A stretch of DNA of 64,000 nucleotides from JADJXV01 sp964527785 (GCA_964527785.1 CAZGNO010000006.1:10865-74864), one strand, 5' to 3'; shown: positions 9,248-17,795, counted from the first letter of the stretch. The notes: generated from the sequence alone by a model not told the origin. Program-made: numbers and translations.

Positions 9248-9580
9248 TTATAATAATTTTTCAAGAACACTTTTTGCATATTCCCAGTTTTTTTTATTAT
9301 CTGCATAGGCAGTATTGCCTTTATCCGTGATTTTATAGTATTTCCTCCTTCCTCCTTGCGTTTCGTCGCCCCAATACCATACGATGCTGCCATCACTTTC
9401 TAATCGTTTGAGACTTGAGTACATGGTTGCCTCCTTCAGTTCATAGGCGCCATCCGAAACCGTATGAATCGTTTTACTTATTTGATAGCCATACATATCC
9501 TCATGTAAAAGCAATTTAAGTATGATTGTATCTATATGCCCTCTGATAATGTCCGCTGAAATTTCCATAGCTTTTTCCAA
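9248..9580 (-). CDS. PadR family transcriptional regulator
   Basis: This 110-residue winged-helix protein matches the short PadR group: IRGHIDTIILKLLLHEDMYGYQISKTI, then KEATMYSSLKRLESDGSIVWYWG and GRRKYYKITDKG. PadR proteins are usually dimeric repressors released by a small ligand or partner. It is the first gene of a two-gene unit with the HAAS/pentapeptide protein. A promoter of the Bacteroidota type lies just upstream (9601-9631), so autoregulation is likely, although I see no clear PadR palindrome there. Confidence 0.93.
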   Translation of the reverse strand: MEKAMEISADIIRGHIDTIILKLLLHEDMYGYQISKTIHTVSDGAYELKEATMYSSLKRLESDGSIVWYWGDETQGGRRKYYKITDKGNTAYADNKKNWEYAKSVLEKLL

Positions 9581-9600
9581 TTATGTTCAAAACAACTTTA

Positions 9601-9631
9601 CAAATATAATGAAAAGTACTGTGTCTGTCAA
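9601..9631 (-). promoter_or_regulatory. Bacteroidota-type promoter of the padR operon
   Basis: On the minus strand TTG (9629-9631), exactly 20 bases, then TATATTTG (9601-9608), matching the Bacteroidota -33/-7 consensus TTG...TAnnTTTG. The padR ATG lies about 20 bases downstream of the -7 element. Confidence 0.7.
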
Positions 9632-10138
9632 GGTAATTTTTCTGAGACAGTAAAATGAGAGGTGGAATAGTTTTTTCAATGTTCGACAAGTTATTGCAAT
9701 TGATATTGAATGTTGATGGATAGAAGGAATATCGGTTGGGTGCAGCCATGCGTTAGTATGCTATAAAAATTAATAACAGACCGGACTGTTATAACAACAG
9801 CTTCCAATATTTGATGATCTGAAATGAATCCGAAGGATTCAAATGTTTATAGAATGATCAATCCTATGACTGATACGACCCCTACAGGGTCGCATGTTAA
9901 CCGGTTTGTAATTGTGCTATAAACATATAATCCCTTCAGGATTATGAAGAATTATCTTATCGATTGTTTGTCAATGGGCTGAATAATTACAACAAATCAA
10001 TGCATGGCGGTATACAACCGACATGACCGAAATAATGCCCTGCTTGAATTGTGGGGGAGTGGGTGTATTGTAAGATATCTTGACGAAAGAAGATGTTTGT
10101 GAATATGGAAAGAAAACCCGAATATCTGTATAAAACGA
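9632..10138. other. Gene-free stretch with palindromic element
   Basis: About 500 bases between the padR promoter and the tmRNA terminator without a credible coding region on either strand. The only structure I see is the nested palindromic element at 9825-9945; the flanks look featureless. Confidence 0.6.
9825..9945. repeat. Nested palindromic element (three hairpins plus outer inverted repeat)
   Basis: Three short palindromes stand in a symmetric array: TGAATCC-GAA-GGATTCA (9825-9841), CGACCC-CTACA-GGGTCG (9876-9892) and ATAATCC-CTTCA-GGATTAT (9927-9945). A perfect 10-base inverted repeat, ATGTTTATAG (9843-9852) and CTATAAACAT (9917-9926), encloses the middle one. The two outer palindromes share the core ATCC..GGAT, so the whole element is roughly a large inverted repeat. 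It has the form of an intergenic REP- or MITE-like repeat. No transposase lies nearby, and copy number cannot be judged from this window. Confidence 0.7.
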
Positions 10139-10140
10139 CA

Positions 10141-10170
10141 AAGCCCTTTGATAAAATTATCAAAGAGCTT
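10141..10170 (-). terminator. Terminator hairpin after the tmRNA gene
   Basis: Arms AAGCCCTTTGATA (10141-10153) and TATCAAAGAGCTT (10158-10170), one mismatch, loop of four. On the minus strand it lies 15 bases beyond the tmRNA 3' end and is followed by a short U-rich stretch (GTTTTAT). Confidence 0.7.
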
Positions 10171-10184
10171 CGTATTAAAAGAAG

Positions 10185-10575
10185 TGGAGATGGCGGGAGT
10201 TGAACCCGCGTCCGAAATGCGTGAGCCGTAGATTCTACAAGCTTATTCGTTTTTTAAGTTTAACGGAACCGGTATCCAAACGACAGGAGCGTTTCCGCTG
10301 TTTGCGGAGTTATCTTATATGGAACGCCGAAAATCCATTCCATACCAGTTTATCTAAGGTTTAGTTACACCTACATCAAAAGCCGATAAACGAGATTTTG
10401 CGCAGATGGTTGGCGCTTCTTAAGCAGCCAAGCTATATACAGGAACTGAGTTCATTGTATATACTGGAGTGTTATTAGCACTTATTGTTTTGCAAGTTGA
10501 ATTTACGTGCACCACTTACCAAGCACGACCTGCTCCTACGCGAACACTTCACCCCGTCGAATCCGGTACATCCCC
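10185..10575 (-). ncRNA. ssrA: tmRNA (ssrA), one-piece
   Basis: tmRNA rescues stalled ribosomes and tags the unfinished protein for breakdown. The 5' end (minus strand) reads GGGGATGTACCGGATTCGACGG, pairing GGGGAUG with the 3' CAUCUCC at 10186-10192; the T-loop GGTTCAACTCCCGCC is intact. The discriminator is A at 10185 and no CCA is encoded, so CCA must be added by the tRNA nucleotidyltransferase. The likely resume codon is GCU at 10479-10477, after UAAGU. The tag would be ANNTPVYTMNSVPVYSLAA, ending at UAA (10422-10420). The final LAA is the normal protease signal. The resume codon is inferred from its position relative to E. coli UAGUC-GCA. Confidence 0.93.
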
Positions 10576-10586
10576 ATAATCCATTA

Positions 10587-10594
10587 CAAATATA
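10587..10594 (-). promoter_or_regulatory. Putative -7 element of ssrA
   Basis: On the minus strand TATATTTG matches TAnnTTTG and ends 11 bases before the tmRNA 5' end, the same distance as the -7 element before tRNA-His. No TTG is found 20 bases upstream, so the support is partial. Confidence 0.45.
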
Positions 10595-10651
10595 CGGAAA
10601 TTTCTCTACATGACCTTGTATTTGATTGAATTACAACTACTGAGACGTTTG

Positions 10652-11767
10652 TTAGAAACTAATATTTCCCGTTGATATTTTGAAAGGGTAGAATAAGTTA
10701 AACTTGACTGTATCGCCAAATTCGATAGCCGGTGCAGGAAACTTAAAGTAGTTGAAACATTGGCGCAACCAGTTGAGGAAATTCGTAGTATTTGGGATTA
10801 ACCGTCCTAAATTATAATCCAAAGCAATGATGAACTTTTTATCGCCCTTGTAGGTAAAATCGGCAGCGTCCAACCGTAAATCACGTACTGAGTAACCAAA
10901 GGCAATCTCAAGCCACGACGGGTAGTATTTCTGCCAAGTTTGAGGTAATAAATTATACACATTAACTGACAGCCACCAAGTCCATGAACTATAATCATCA
11001 ATGAAGGAGGATGCTTCTAGGCGTGGTTTTTCATTATACCACCTGGCAGGAAAGTACGTTGCTTTCGGTGTAAAATTCTGTAAGAATGGCACATAATGCT
11101 GTGCGAGATAATAGCCGAAACCAGCCAAGTCTCCAATAAAATCAGAGGTTGAAAACCCCCAGTTTTCACCGTAGCCATCCATAATTTCGACATACATCTG
11201 ATACCCGAAGCCCATCAACCCGCCGTAGAGAACGGAATTGTCATAACTGAATCCGGAACCTATTAACGCCTCGGTGGAACAATAACTGATAAAATACGCT
11301 CCCCAAAAATGCCCTGCTTTGTCCGAATAGAAATCCTGATTACCGTCTTCAATAAAACGGAATGTACGGGTATCATTCCATATCGTATTCAACTGATAGA
11401 CGTGAAGTCCGGTTAAAATTCCGAAATATGTACCGCCAACAAGTGTTGTTGTAAGGGGTTTTATTTTGTTAGTCCTTCGCGGAAGCGAAGCGTCAATTGT
11501 GTAACGGGGTTCACCTGCTATTGTAAACTCTTCAATAGGCAAGAGACCATCATCCACTTGCTGTTCTGTTGAATCGCTTGGAAGAGGTAGTGTGGTTTGT
11601 GAAATTACCTCAGCAATTATTACTGAAGAAGTATCTGAACATTCTTCAATTATTGTCGGTAACGGCATTCCTGTAAGAGCAGTCGGTGTTTTTATTTCTG
11701 TGCTGTCTTGGGCAAGTGATAGAGAATAACAACCTACAAAAAAAATGAAAAAGAGACGAATCATCAT
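10652..11767 (-). CDS. DUF2279-like membrane-associated protein
   Basis: This 371-residue protein begins with a signal peptide (MIRLFFIFFVGCYSLSLAQ, cleavage after about residue 20) and a Ser/Thr/Pro-rich linker to about residue 100. The centre contains DKAGHFWGAYFISY, a glycine-rich hydrophobic GGLMGFGYQMYVEIMDGYGENWGFSTSDFIGDLAGFG stretch (cited in parts here by its key residues DGYG, SDFIGDLAG) and an end rich in aromatic residues. The DKxxHF..(Y) pattern followed by FSxxDxxxDxxG is typical of the DUF2279 family, found in Bacteroidota with unknown role. It probably sits in the cell envelope. It stands alone, upstream of ssrA on the same strand. Confidence 0.7.
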   Translation of the reverse strand: MMIRLFFIFFVGCYSLSLAQDSTEIKTPTALTGMPLPTIIEECSDTSSVIIAEVISQTTLPLPSDSTEQQVDDGLLPIEEFTIAGEPRYTIDASLPRRTNKIKPLTTTLVGGTYFGILTGLHVYQLNTIWNDTRTFRFIEDGNQDFYSDKAGHFWGAYFISYCSTEALIGSGFSYDNSVLYGGLMGFGYQMYVEIMDGYGENWGFSTSDFIGDLAGFGYYLAQHYVPFLQNFTPKATYFPARWYNEKPRLEASSFIDDYSSWTWWLSVNVYNLLPQTWQKYYPSWLEIAFGYSVRDLRLDAADFTYKGDKKFIIALDYNLGRLIPNTTNFLNWLRQCFNYFKFPAPAIEFGDTVKFNLFYPFKISTGNISF

Positions 11768-11953
11768 GGCGACTTTCTAAAAAAGTAATGATTGAACAGT
11801 TATACCAATTTACCATTTTTCCGCCAAATCACATTAGTGATATAAATAAAAATGTAATTACCGGATACGCCCAAAAATTCATAAATCTTTCGTAGTTTCG
11901 CATAGTATTATGGTTATATCTATCTTTCTTTATTCTTCACGGGGAACATTATT

Positions 11954-12946
11954 ATGGCAATACGAATTGCAATTAACGGTTTTGGACGCATCGGGCGTTT
12001 GGTCTTCCGAGCTGCTATGGCACAAACCGGTGAGTTTGAAATAGTAGGGATTAATGATTTAACAGATGCAGCTACACTTGCTCATTTGCTCAAATACGAT
12101 TCGGTTCATGGTAAATTTTCAGGTTCTGCTCATGCGGACGGAACTAATTTAGTTGTAAACGGTAAAATTATTCCGATTTCAGCCCAAAAACAAATTGAAA
12201 ATCTTTCGTGGGGTGAGGTAGATGCTGTTGTCGAATCTACAGGTGTGTTCACTAATCGTGAGTCTTTAGAGAAACACTGTGCGAACGGCGCGCGAAAAGT
12301 AATTCTTTCTTCTCCGGCTAAGGACAAATTGGACAGAACAGTAGTTTTAGGTGTCAATGATCATGAACTTACAGGTGACGAACGCATTATGTCCAACGCA
12401 TCATGCACGACTAACTGTCTGGCTCCTATGGTAAAAATACTCCATGATAATTTTGGACTTCAAAAGGGGTACATGACCACTGTTCATGCCTATACCAACG
12501 ACCAAAATATTTTAGACTTACCGCATAAAGACCTCCGTCGTGCACGCGCTGCTGCGGTGAATATCATCCCGACAACTACCGGTGCAGCAAAAGCTGTTTC
12601 AGAAGTATTGCCCGAACTTAAAGGACGTTTAGACGGGTTTTCTCTGCGAGTACCCGTTCCTGACGGATCAATTACAGACTTCACGGCAATTTTAGACCGA
12701 GAGACAACCAAAGAAGAAATTAATTCAGTTTTCAAAGCTGCTTCTGAAGGAACAATGAAAGGTCTATTGGAGTACACGAATGAACCGATCGTATCAGTTG
12801 ATATTGTAGGCAATTCGCATTCATGTATTTTTGATTCACTATCTACTATGGCTAATGGTAATTTTGTAAAAGTAGTGGGATGGTACGACAATGAGTGGGG
12901 GTATTCTAACCGCGTCGTAGATTTAGTTAAAAAGGTTTGCGGATAA
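11954..12946 (+). CDS. gap: Glyceraldehyde-3-phosphate dehydrogenase, type I
   Basis: The enzyme oxidises and phosphorylates glyceraldehyde 3-phosphate in glycolysis. This 330-residue protein has the NAD-binding INGFGRIGR at the start, the catalytic Cys151 in SNASCTTNCLAP, the phosphate-binding HAYTNDQ and TTTGAAKAV segments, and the C-terminal WYDNEWGYSNR. Length and motifs are complete. The start follows GGGGAACA, a weak ribosome site. A hairpin follows at 12975-13012, and the gene appears to be monocistronic. Confidence 0.98.
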   Translation: MAIRIAINGFGRIGRLVFRAAMAQTGEFEIVGINDLTDAATLAHLLKYDSVHGKFSGSAHADGTNLVVNGKIIPISAQKQIENLSWGEVDAVVESTGVFTNRESLEKHCANGARKVILSSPAKDKLDRTVVLGVNDHELTGDERIMSNASCTTNCLAPMVKILHDNFGLQKGYMTTVHAYTNDQNILDLPHKDLRRARAAAVNIIPTTTGAAKAVSEVLPELKGRLDGFSLRVPVPDGSITDFTAILDRETTKEEINSVFKAASEGTMKGLLEYTNEPIVSVDIVGNSHSCIFDSLSTMANGNFVKVVGWYDNEWGYSNRVVDLVKKVCG

Positions 12947-12974
12947 TCATCAATTCGCTTCTATAATTTCGTAT

Positions 12975-13012
12975 AAAGCCCTGTTCCCATTAATGATGAA
13001 TGGGGCTTTTTA
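12975..13012 (+). terminator. Terminator after gap
   Basis: AAAGCCC (12975-12981) pairs with GGGCTTT (13003-13009), followed by TTTATT; an inner CCCATT/AATGGG can also pair. It lies 29 bases after the gap stop codon. Confidence 0.75.
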
Positions 13013-13037
13013 TTAAACTAATTTTTATGAATGATTT

Positions 13038-14138
13038 GTGGCAGAAATTCAACCGACCCTTTGGAGTTTAGAGGACATACTTGCACTTTCATTTGTTCGT
13101 GGACTTACAGCTGTTACATTGCGATTACTCGTTGAACGTTACAGTTCAATTGAAGAACTGTTTGAGAATCCGCCACAAACAAAGGTTGGGCAACGACTAT
13201 TACAAAACAATTTGTTTGTGACTTCAGGAATTAATGCTCTCAGGATAGAAGCTCAAAAGCAATTGGAATTATGCAATAGACAATCAGTTCAAATTATCCA
13301 TTATTGGGATGAATCATATCCTGTTCTTTTGCGCACGATTCCGTTTCCTCCCGCATTGTTATTTGTAAAGGGGATACTCAACCCCGAAAAAGATTCGATA
13401 GGTATCGTCGGAACACGATTATGCACCAATTACGGTAAATTGACAACTGAACGATTTGCGGAAACATTTACTAAAAACGGATTAATAGTTACAAGTGGAC
13501 TTGCAAACGGCATTGACAGTATCGCGCATAAAACTGTAGTGAATTCAGGTGGAATCACATATGCAGTTATTGCTTCGGGTATAGACTGCATTTCACCGCA
13601 ACTTTCAGCTAAACTTGCTCTGCAAATATCTGAACAAGGGGCTGTGATAAGTGAGTATAGATGTGGCATCAAAGCATTACCTGCATACTTTCCGCAGAGA
13701 AACAGGATAATCAGCGGACTGTCTCGGGCAGTTGTTGTTATTGAAAGCGGTCTAAAAGGAGGGGCATTAATTACTGCTCAATTTGCAGCCGACCAGTCAC
13801 GCGAACTCTTTGCCGTGCCGGGGAACATCTCGTCCGAAAAAAGTTTAGGAACGAATAAACTTATTCGTAAGAACATGGCAATTATTGCGTTATCACCCGA
13901 AGATGTATTGGAAGAAATGGGGTATTTAGCGATTAGTCAACCTGCAAAAGAAACAATTATATTCACACATGAAATTGAAAAGCGAATTTACGACACATTA
14001 AGTTTTGAGCCGATTCAAATGGATACTCTTGCAGAAATGTTGAAACTTTCACCGCAAGATGTAATGGTTAATCTACTTATGTTGGAGTTTCGCGGTTTGA
14101 TACGGCAATTAGCCGGAAAGCAATTTATACGACTATAA
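13038..14138 (+). CDS. dprA: DNA processing protein DprA/Smf
   Basis: DprA loads RecA onto incoming single-stranded DNA during natural transformation. The 366-residue protein starts with a helical SAM-like region (LEDILALSFVRGL), then the Rossmann-like core with GIVGTR, SGLANGIDSIAH, FPQRNRIISGLS and GGALITAQFA, all typical of the family. A C-terminal winged helix follows from about residue 310. The only in-frame start near the core is GTG at 13038. Eight bases separate it from the idi gene. Its presence says little alone about competence, because DprA is widely conserved. Confidence 0.95.
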   Translation: MAEIQPTLWSLEDILALSFVRGLTAVTLRLLVERYSSIEELFENPPQTKVGQRLLQNNLFVTSGINALRIEAQKQLELCNRQSVQIIHYWDESYPVLLRTIPFPPALLFVKGILNPEKDSIGIVGTRLCTNYGKLTTERFAETFTKNGLIVTSGLANGIDSIAHKTVVNSGGITYAVIASGIDCISPQLSAKLALQISEQGAVISEYRCGIKALPAYFPQRNRIISGLSRAVVVIESGLKGGALITAQFAADQSRELFAVPGNISSEKSLGTNKLIRKNMAIIALSPEDVLEEMGYLAISQPAKETIIFTHEIEKRIYDTLSFEPIQMDTLAEMLKLSPQDVMVNLLMLEFRGLIRQLAGKQFIRL

Positions 14139-14145
14139 CTTCCTG

Positions 14146-15183
14146 ATGAAAGATCATTCGACCCAATCAAGAAAGCAGCAGCACGTTGAACTGTGTGTAA
14201 ACGAAAGCGTTACTTTTCGGAGTAAAACCAGTGGATTTGAACATTATGAATTTATTCATAATGCTCTGCCTGAATGTGATTTTTCGGATGTTTCCACCGA
14301 AACTGATTTCCTAGGTGTTTGCTGCATGATGCCGTTATTGATTTCATGTATGACCGGCGGTTATCCTGACGCTGAGCGAATTAACCGTGAACTGGCAGAA
14401 GTTTGTGAAACACTAAGAATACCTATGGGAGTTGGATCGCAGCGACAAGCAATTGAAAACTCAGCATTTCACCGTTCATTTCAGGTTGTACGGGAAAGTG
14501 CACCATCTATTCCTATTTTAAGTAATATCGGTGCATCCGAAATTGCAAAGATGAAATCGGTAGTTGGCATTCTGCAAATAATTGACCTGATTAAAGCTGA
14601 TGCTTTGGTAATTCATTTGAATCCCTTGCAAGAACTTCTACAACCGGAAGGTTCGCCGAATTTTAGAGGGGTTCTTCACGGGATTGAGCGATTAGTACAA
14701 GTATTGGAAATCCCTATAATTGTTAAGGAAGTAGGGGCTGGAATATCCGGTGAAGTAGCCAGCCGCCTGCTTTCAGTAGGTGTCTCAGGTATTGATGTGG
14801 CGGGTGCAGGTGGTACAAGCTGGGCGGGAGTGGAAATTCTTCGGAATGAGGAACAGGAATCACTTTCCAAATTTTGGGATTGGGGAATTCCAACCGTTGA
14901 TTGTATCCGGCAAATAGTTCCGCTGAAATCCACACATAATTTCACACTCATCTCTTCGGGTGGCATTCATTCTGCAATGGAAATTGCAATCTCGATTGCT
15001 TTGGGTGCAGATTTTTGCGGTTCAGCTCGCCCTATGCTTGCTGCTTTGCTTGCCGGTGGGCAGAAGGAACTTTCCGAACTTCTGAATACATTGCAACTTG
15101 ATTTGAGAAGAGTTCTTTTTTTGGTTGGTGCTGTAAAAGTGAGTGAATTGCAAAACATTGAATTGGTAAGAAAAACGTATTGA
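14146..15183 (+). CDS. fni: Type 2 isopentenyl-diphosphate delta-isomerase
   Basis: This FMN- and NAD(P)H-dependent enzyme converts isopentenyl diphosphate to dimethylallyl diphosphate. Family motifs are present in the 345 residues: FLGVCCMMPLLISCMTGGYPDAE near the start (key MTGG), MGVGSQRQAIE, LVIHLNPLQELLQPEG, IVKEVGAGIS, DVAGAGGTSWAGVE and SSGGIHSAMEIA. Type 2 IDI is unrelated to the E. coli type 1 enzyme. The ATG lies 7 bases after dprA, so the two are probably co-transcribed. Confidence 0.96.
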   Translation: MKDHSTQSRKQQHVELCVNESVTFRSKTSGFEHYEFIHNALPECDFSDVSTETDFLGVCCMMPLLISCMTGGYPDAERINRELAEVCETLRIPMGVGSQRQAIENSAFHRSFQVVRESAPSIPILSNIGASEIAKMKSVVGILQIIDLIKADALVIHLNPLQELLQPEGSPNFRGVLHGIERLVQVLEIPIIVKEVGAGISGEVASRLLSVGVSGIDVAGAGGTSWAGVEILRNEEQESLSKFWDWGIPTVDCIRQIVPLKSTHNFTLISSGGIHSAMEIAISIALGADFCGSARPMLAALLAGGQKELSELLNTLQLDLRRVLFLVGAVKVSELQNIELVRKTY

Positions 15184-15470
15184 GGTGAAATAATTCATTT
15201 TGGATTATTAAGTAGTAGGACAGATTTAACCTAAAATTACAACTTGAAAAATTGGAAGGTATTTAGATGTTTAGACAAGTTCAACATGACAAGTCTGATA
15301 CGTCTCCCTGAGCCCGTCGAAGGGTTCAATTGCTTACCATATTATTTATACAGTTTTTGTAAAATAACTGTGACCTTTTACTTATATACAGTTTCGTAGC
15401 AAAGATTTCAAACCCTAGTAGAGAAACGAAAACTAAAAACGAATTTTCTTGCAGCAAACATCTCAGAAAT
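15184..15470. other. Intergenic region with a GAGCCCGTCGAAGGG repeat
   Basis: These 287 bases between fni and recN hold no credible gene. The one recognisable element is the degenerate palindrome at 15306-15324. I see no clear TAnnTTTG promoter element for recN. Confidence 0.5.
15306..15324. repeat. CCCTGAGCCCGTCGAAGGG intergenic repeat
   Basis: The 19-base sequence CCCTGAGCCCGTCGAAGGG matches the short, imperfectly palindromic repeat (CCTGAGCxTGTCGAAGG) that occurs between genes in many unrelated bacterial genomes. It is more GC-rich than its surroundings. No second copy was noticed in this window. Confidence 0.6.
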
Positions 15471-17177
15471 ATGCTCAAATTTCTCTCGATTAAAAACTTT
15501 GCACTTATTGAGTCCTTGGAGCTGGAGTTCTCTCATGGGCTAAATATAATTACAGGTGAAACCGGAGCAGGAAAGTCTATCATAGTTGATGCACTTATGG
15601 TAATACTTGGTGAGCGTGCTTCATCTGAAATGATACGAAACCAAGCAAGTAAAGCTATTGTCGAGGGTATCTTTAGTATTGAAGGTAATGAAGCTGTAAG
15701 CAGATGGCTGTTACGAAACAATTTCGATTCATTTGAGAAAGAAGTGATTGTCAGGAGAGAACTTACACTGAAAGGTTCGTCCAGATGCTATGTCAATGAT
15801 TCACCGGCAAGTGTTGGTGTTGTAAAAGAACTGGGAGATTTATTGGTTGATTTTCACGGTCAGCACGATCATCAGTCATTACTTCGCTCGGAAACACATT
15901 TACAACAGTTGGATAGTGCCGGTGGAACAGGTGAACTTCTTCAAGAATATGTGGGTTCATATCAACGACTTCTATCGTTAGTCAATACTTTGAGTGATTT
16001 GCTAAAACATGAGAACTCAATGAGGCAACAGCAGGAGTTTCAACAATTTCAATTGGATGAAATAGAACAAATAAATCCTTTAGAAAACGAAGAAGAGTTA
16101 TTACTTACCGAACTGAAAGTTGTAGAAAATTCAGAGTATCTCCATTCAGCAACGATGGAAATCTATTCTATGATCTATGATGAAGAAAATTCGCTTCACG
16201 GCAAACTTATCAAAGCAAAAAACATACTGGGGGAATTACAGAAAATTGACAAGAGTTTTACAGATTATTATACAGAATGTCAGTCGGCAATTGTTATAAT
16301 GCAAGAGGTTGCTGTATTTTCACAGAATTACAACTCTCAGATTGAAGTTCAGCCGGAGCGGCTTGAATTCATACGACAAAGAATAGGGAAGTTGCAGCGA
16401 CTTCGTAAAAAATATGGCAGCTATGAGGAAGTTTTCAAGCAATGGGAATTTTTCAAACATGAACTTGGTTTGGTAGAAAATTTTGAAAAAGAGATTGAGC
16501 GGCTCAGTAAAGAAATTCTTAATGAACAGATAACACTTGGAAGCATTGCTCAACGTCTTTCAACTAAGCGTTCGGAGATTGCAAAATCCCTTGAGGATTC
16601 TATTGTTTCTACTCTGAAAACCCTGGGTATCCCGAATGCTGAATTTAAAGTGGTTATCACCTGTAAAGAAAATTCAGAAGAAAAAGTAGTTGCTGTTATT
16701 GACGGTAAGAAATTTTATGCATATCCAAATGGGATTGATATAGTTGAATTCTATATTTCTACCAACAGCGGGGAAGAACCCCGACCGCTTGCAAAGGTGG
16801 CTTCCGGTGGTGAAATATCACGTGTGATGCTCGCATTAAAGACAATTTTAGCAAAGCAAGACCGATTGCCTATGCTTGTTTTTGATGAGATAGACACCGG
16901 AATTAGCGGGCGAATTTCACAGAAAGTAGGAATTGCATTAAAAAAACTTGCAAGCTACCACCAGATTATTGCAATCACTCATCAGCCGCAAATTGCTGCT
17001 TTGGCTGATGCACATTTAGCAGTCGTTAAAATAGAGTCAAACGGCAGGGCAGTGGTCAGTGCAGCGTTTTTGCAGTCAGAAAAACGAATACATGAAATTG
17101 CAAAACTATTGAGTGGTGAAAAAATCACCGCTACCTCGATTGAAAGTGCAAAAGAACTTATGGAAATACCGGTTTAG
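15471..17177 (+). CDS. recN: DNA repair protein RecN
   Basis: RecN is an SMC-like ATPase that holds broken DNA ends during double-strand break repair. The 568-residue protein has Walker A GETGAGKS (about 29-36), the QHDHQSLL motif (about 134), two coiled-coil arms (about 150-340), the signature KVASGGEISRVMLALK and Walker B MLVFDEIDTGISG with the final HQPQIAALAD switch. All parts are intact. The next gene starts 12 bases after its stop. Confidence 0.97.
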   Translation: MLKFLSIKNFALIESLELEFSHGLNIITGETGAGKSIIVDALMVILGERASSEMIRNQASKAIVEGIFSIEGNEAVSRWLLRNNFDSFEKEVIVRRELTLKGSSRCYVNDSPASVGVVKELGDLLVDFHGQHDHQSLLRSETHLQQLDSAGGTGELLQEYVGSYQRLLSLVNTLSDLLKHENSMRQQQEFQQFQLDEIEQINPLENEEELLLTELKVVENSEYLHSATMEIYSMIYDEENSLHGKLIKAKNILGELQKIDKSFTDYYTECQSAIVIMQEVAVFSQNYNSQIEVQPERLEFIRQRIGKLQRLRKKYGSYEEVFKQWEFFKHELGLVENFEKEIERLSKEILNEQITLGSIAQRLSTKRSEIAKSLEDSIVSTLKTLGIPNAEFKVVITCKENSEEKVVAVIDGKKFYAYPNGIDIVEFYISTNSGEEPRPLAKVASGGEISRVMLALKTILAKQDRLPMLVFDEIDTGISGRISQKVGIALKKLASYHQIIAITHQPQIAALADAHLAVVKIESNGRAVVSAAFLQSEKRIHEIAKLLSGEKITATSIESAKELMEIPV

Positions 17178-17189
17178 GAGAACTATTGT

Positions 17190-17795
17190 ATGGCAAACTA
17201 CAACCAAACAACACTAACACGTATTGAACTCGAAGAATCACTGGTTCAACATTGCAATCCAATGGAACTAAATAAGGTTATGAGTGCTTTCGAGCTTTCT
17301 GAAAGCGTTCACGAAGGACAAACCCGCGGCGATGGAAGTGTGTATTTTTACCATTGCACAAGAGTTTGTAAGATACTGCTTCATGAGATGGGAATTACTG
17401 ATGTTGATGTCCTTTCAGCTGCGCTTCTGCATGATGTTATCGAGGACTCGCCAACACTTTCAGCGTCTGTTTTGGAATATAATTTCGGTACATACGTCGC
17501 CTATATCGTAGAAATTCTTTCGAAAGATTTGGAGAGACGAGAAGTTGAGCCGGAAGAAGTTGACAAAGAGCATATAGAACTCCTTAAACAATCAAGTTCT
17601 GATTGTTTACTTATCAAACTTGCTGCTCGTTTAGATAATTTCAGATGTCTTGAGTTCAATTTAAAACGCAACCCTCACCGTTATATCCAGGAAACAGAAG
17701 AGTTATACATTCCTCTTGCTGAAAATTCAATCATATCTCATTTAAATTATTTAGTAGTTGAATTGAAAAAAGAGCGGAATAAGTTTTTGGGATGA
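17190..17795 (+). CDS. Stand-alone RelA/SpoT-type HD hydrolase (small alarmone hydrolase-like)
   Basis: The 201-residue protein is an HD-domain phosphohydrolase of the (p)ppGpp hydrolase type. It has His55 in SVYFYHCTRV, the His81-Asp82 pair in ALLHDVIEDSP, and KLAARLDN (143-150), which mirrors KLADRLHN of SpoT. There is no synthetase, TGS or ACT domain, so it resembles small alarmone hydrolases such as Mesh1. Mesh1 relatives can also cleave NADPH. The substrate is thus inferred. It follows recN by 12 bases and probably shares its transcript. Confidence 0.82.
   Translation: MANYNQTTLTRIELEESLVQHCNPMELNKVMSAFELSESVHEGQTRGDGSVYFYHCTRVCKILLHEMGITDVDVLSAALLHDVIEDSPTLSASVLEYNFGTYVAYIVEILSKDLERREVEPEEVDKEHIELLKQSSSDCLLIKLAARLDNFRCLEFNLKRNPHRYIQETEELYIPLAENSIISHLNYLVVELKKERNKFLG

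Noticed and set aside
6918..9580. Complete restriction-modification or defence island
   Set aside because: Only a Mod fragment was found; no res, nuclease or helicase genes and no antitoxin pair.
9825..9945. CRISPR array
   Set aside because: Three palindromes of different sequence and no regular spacer length; not direct repeats.
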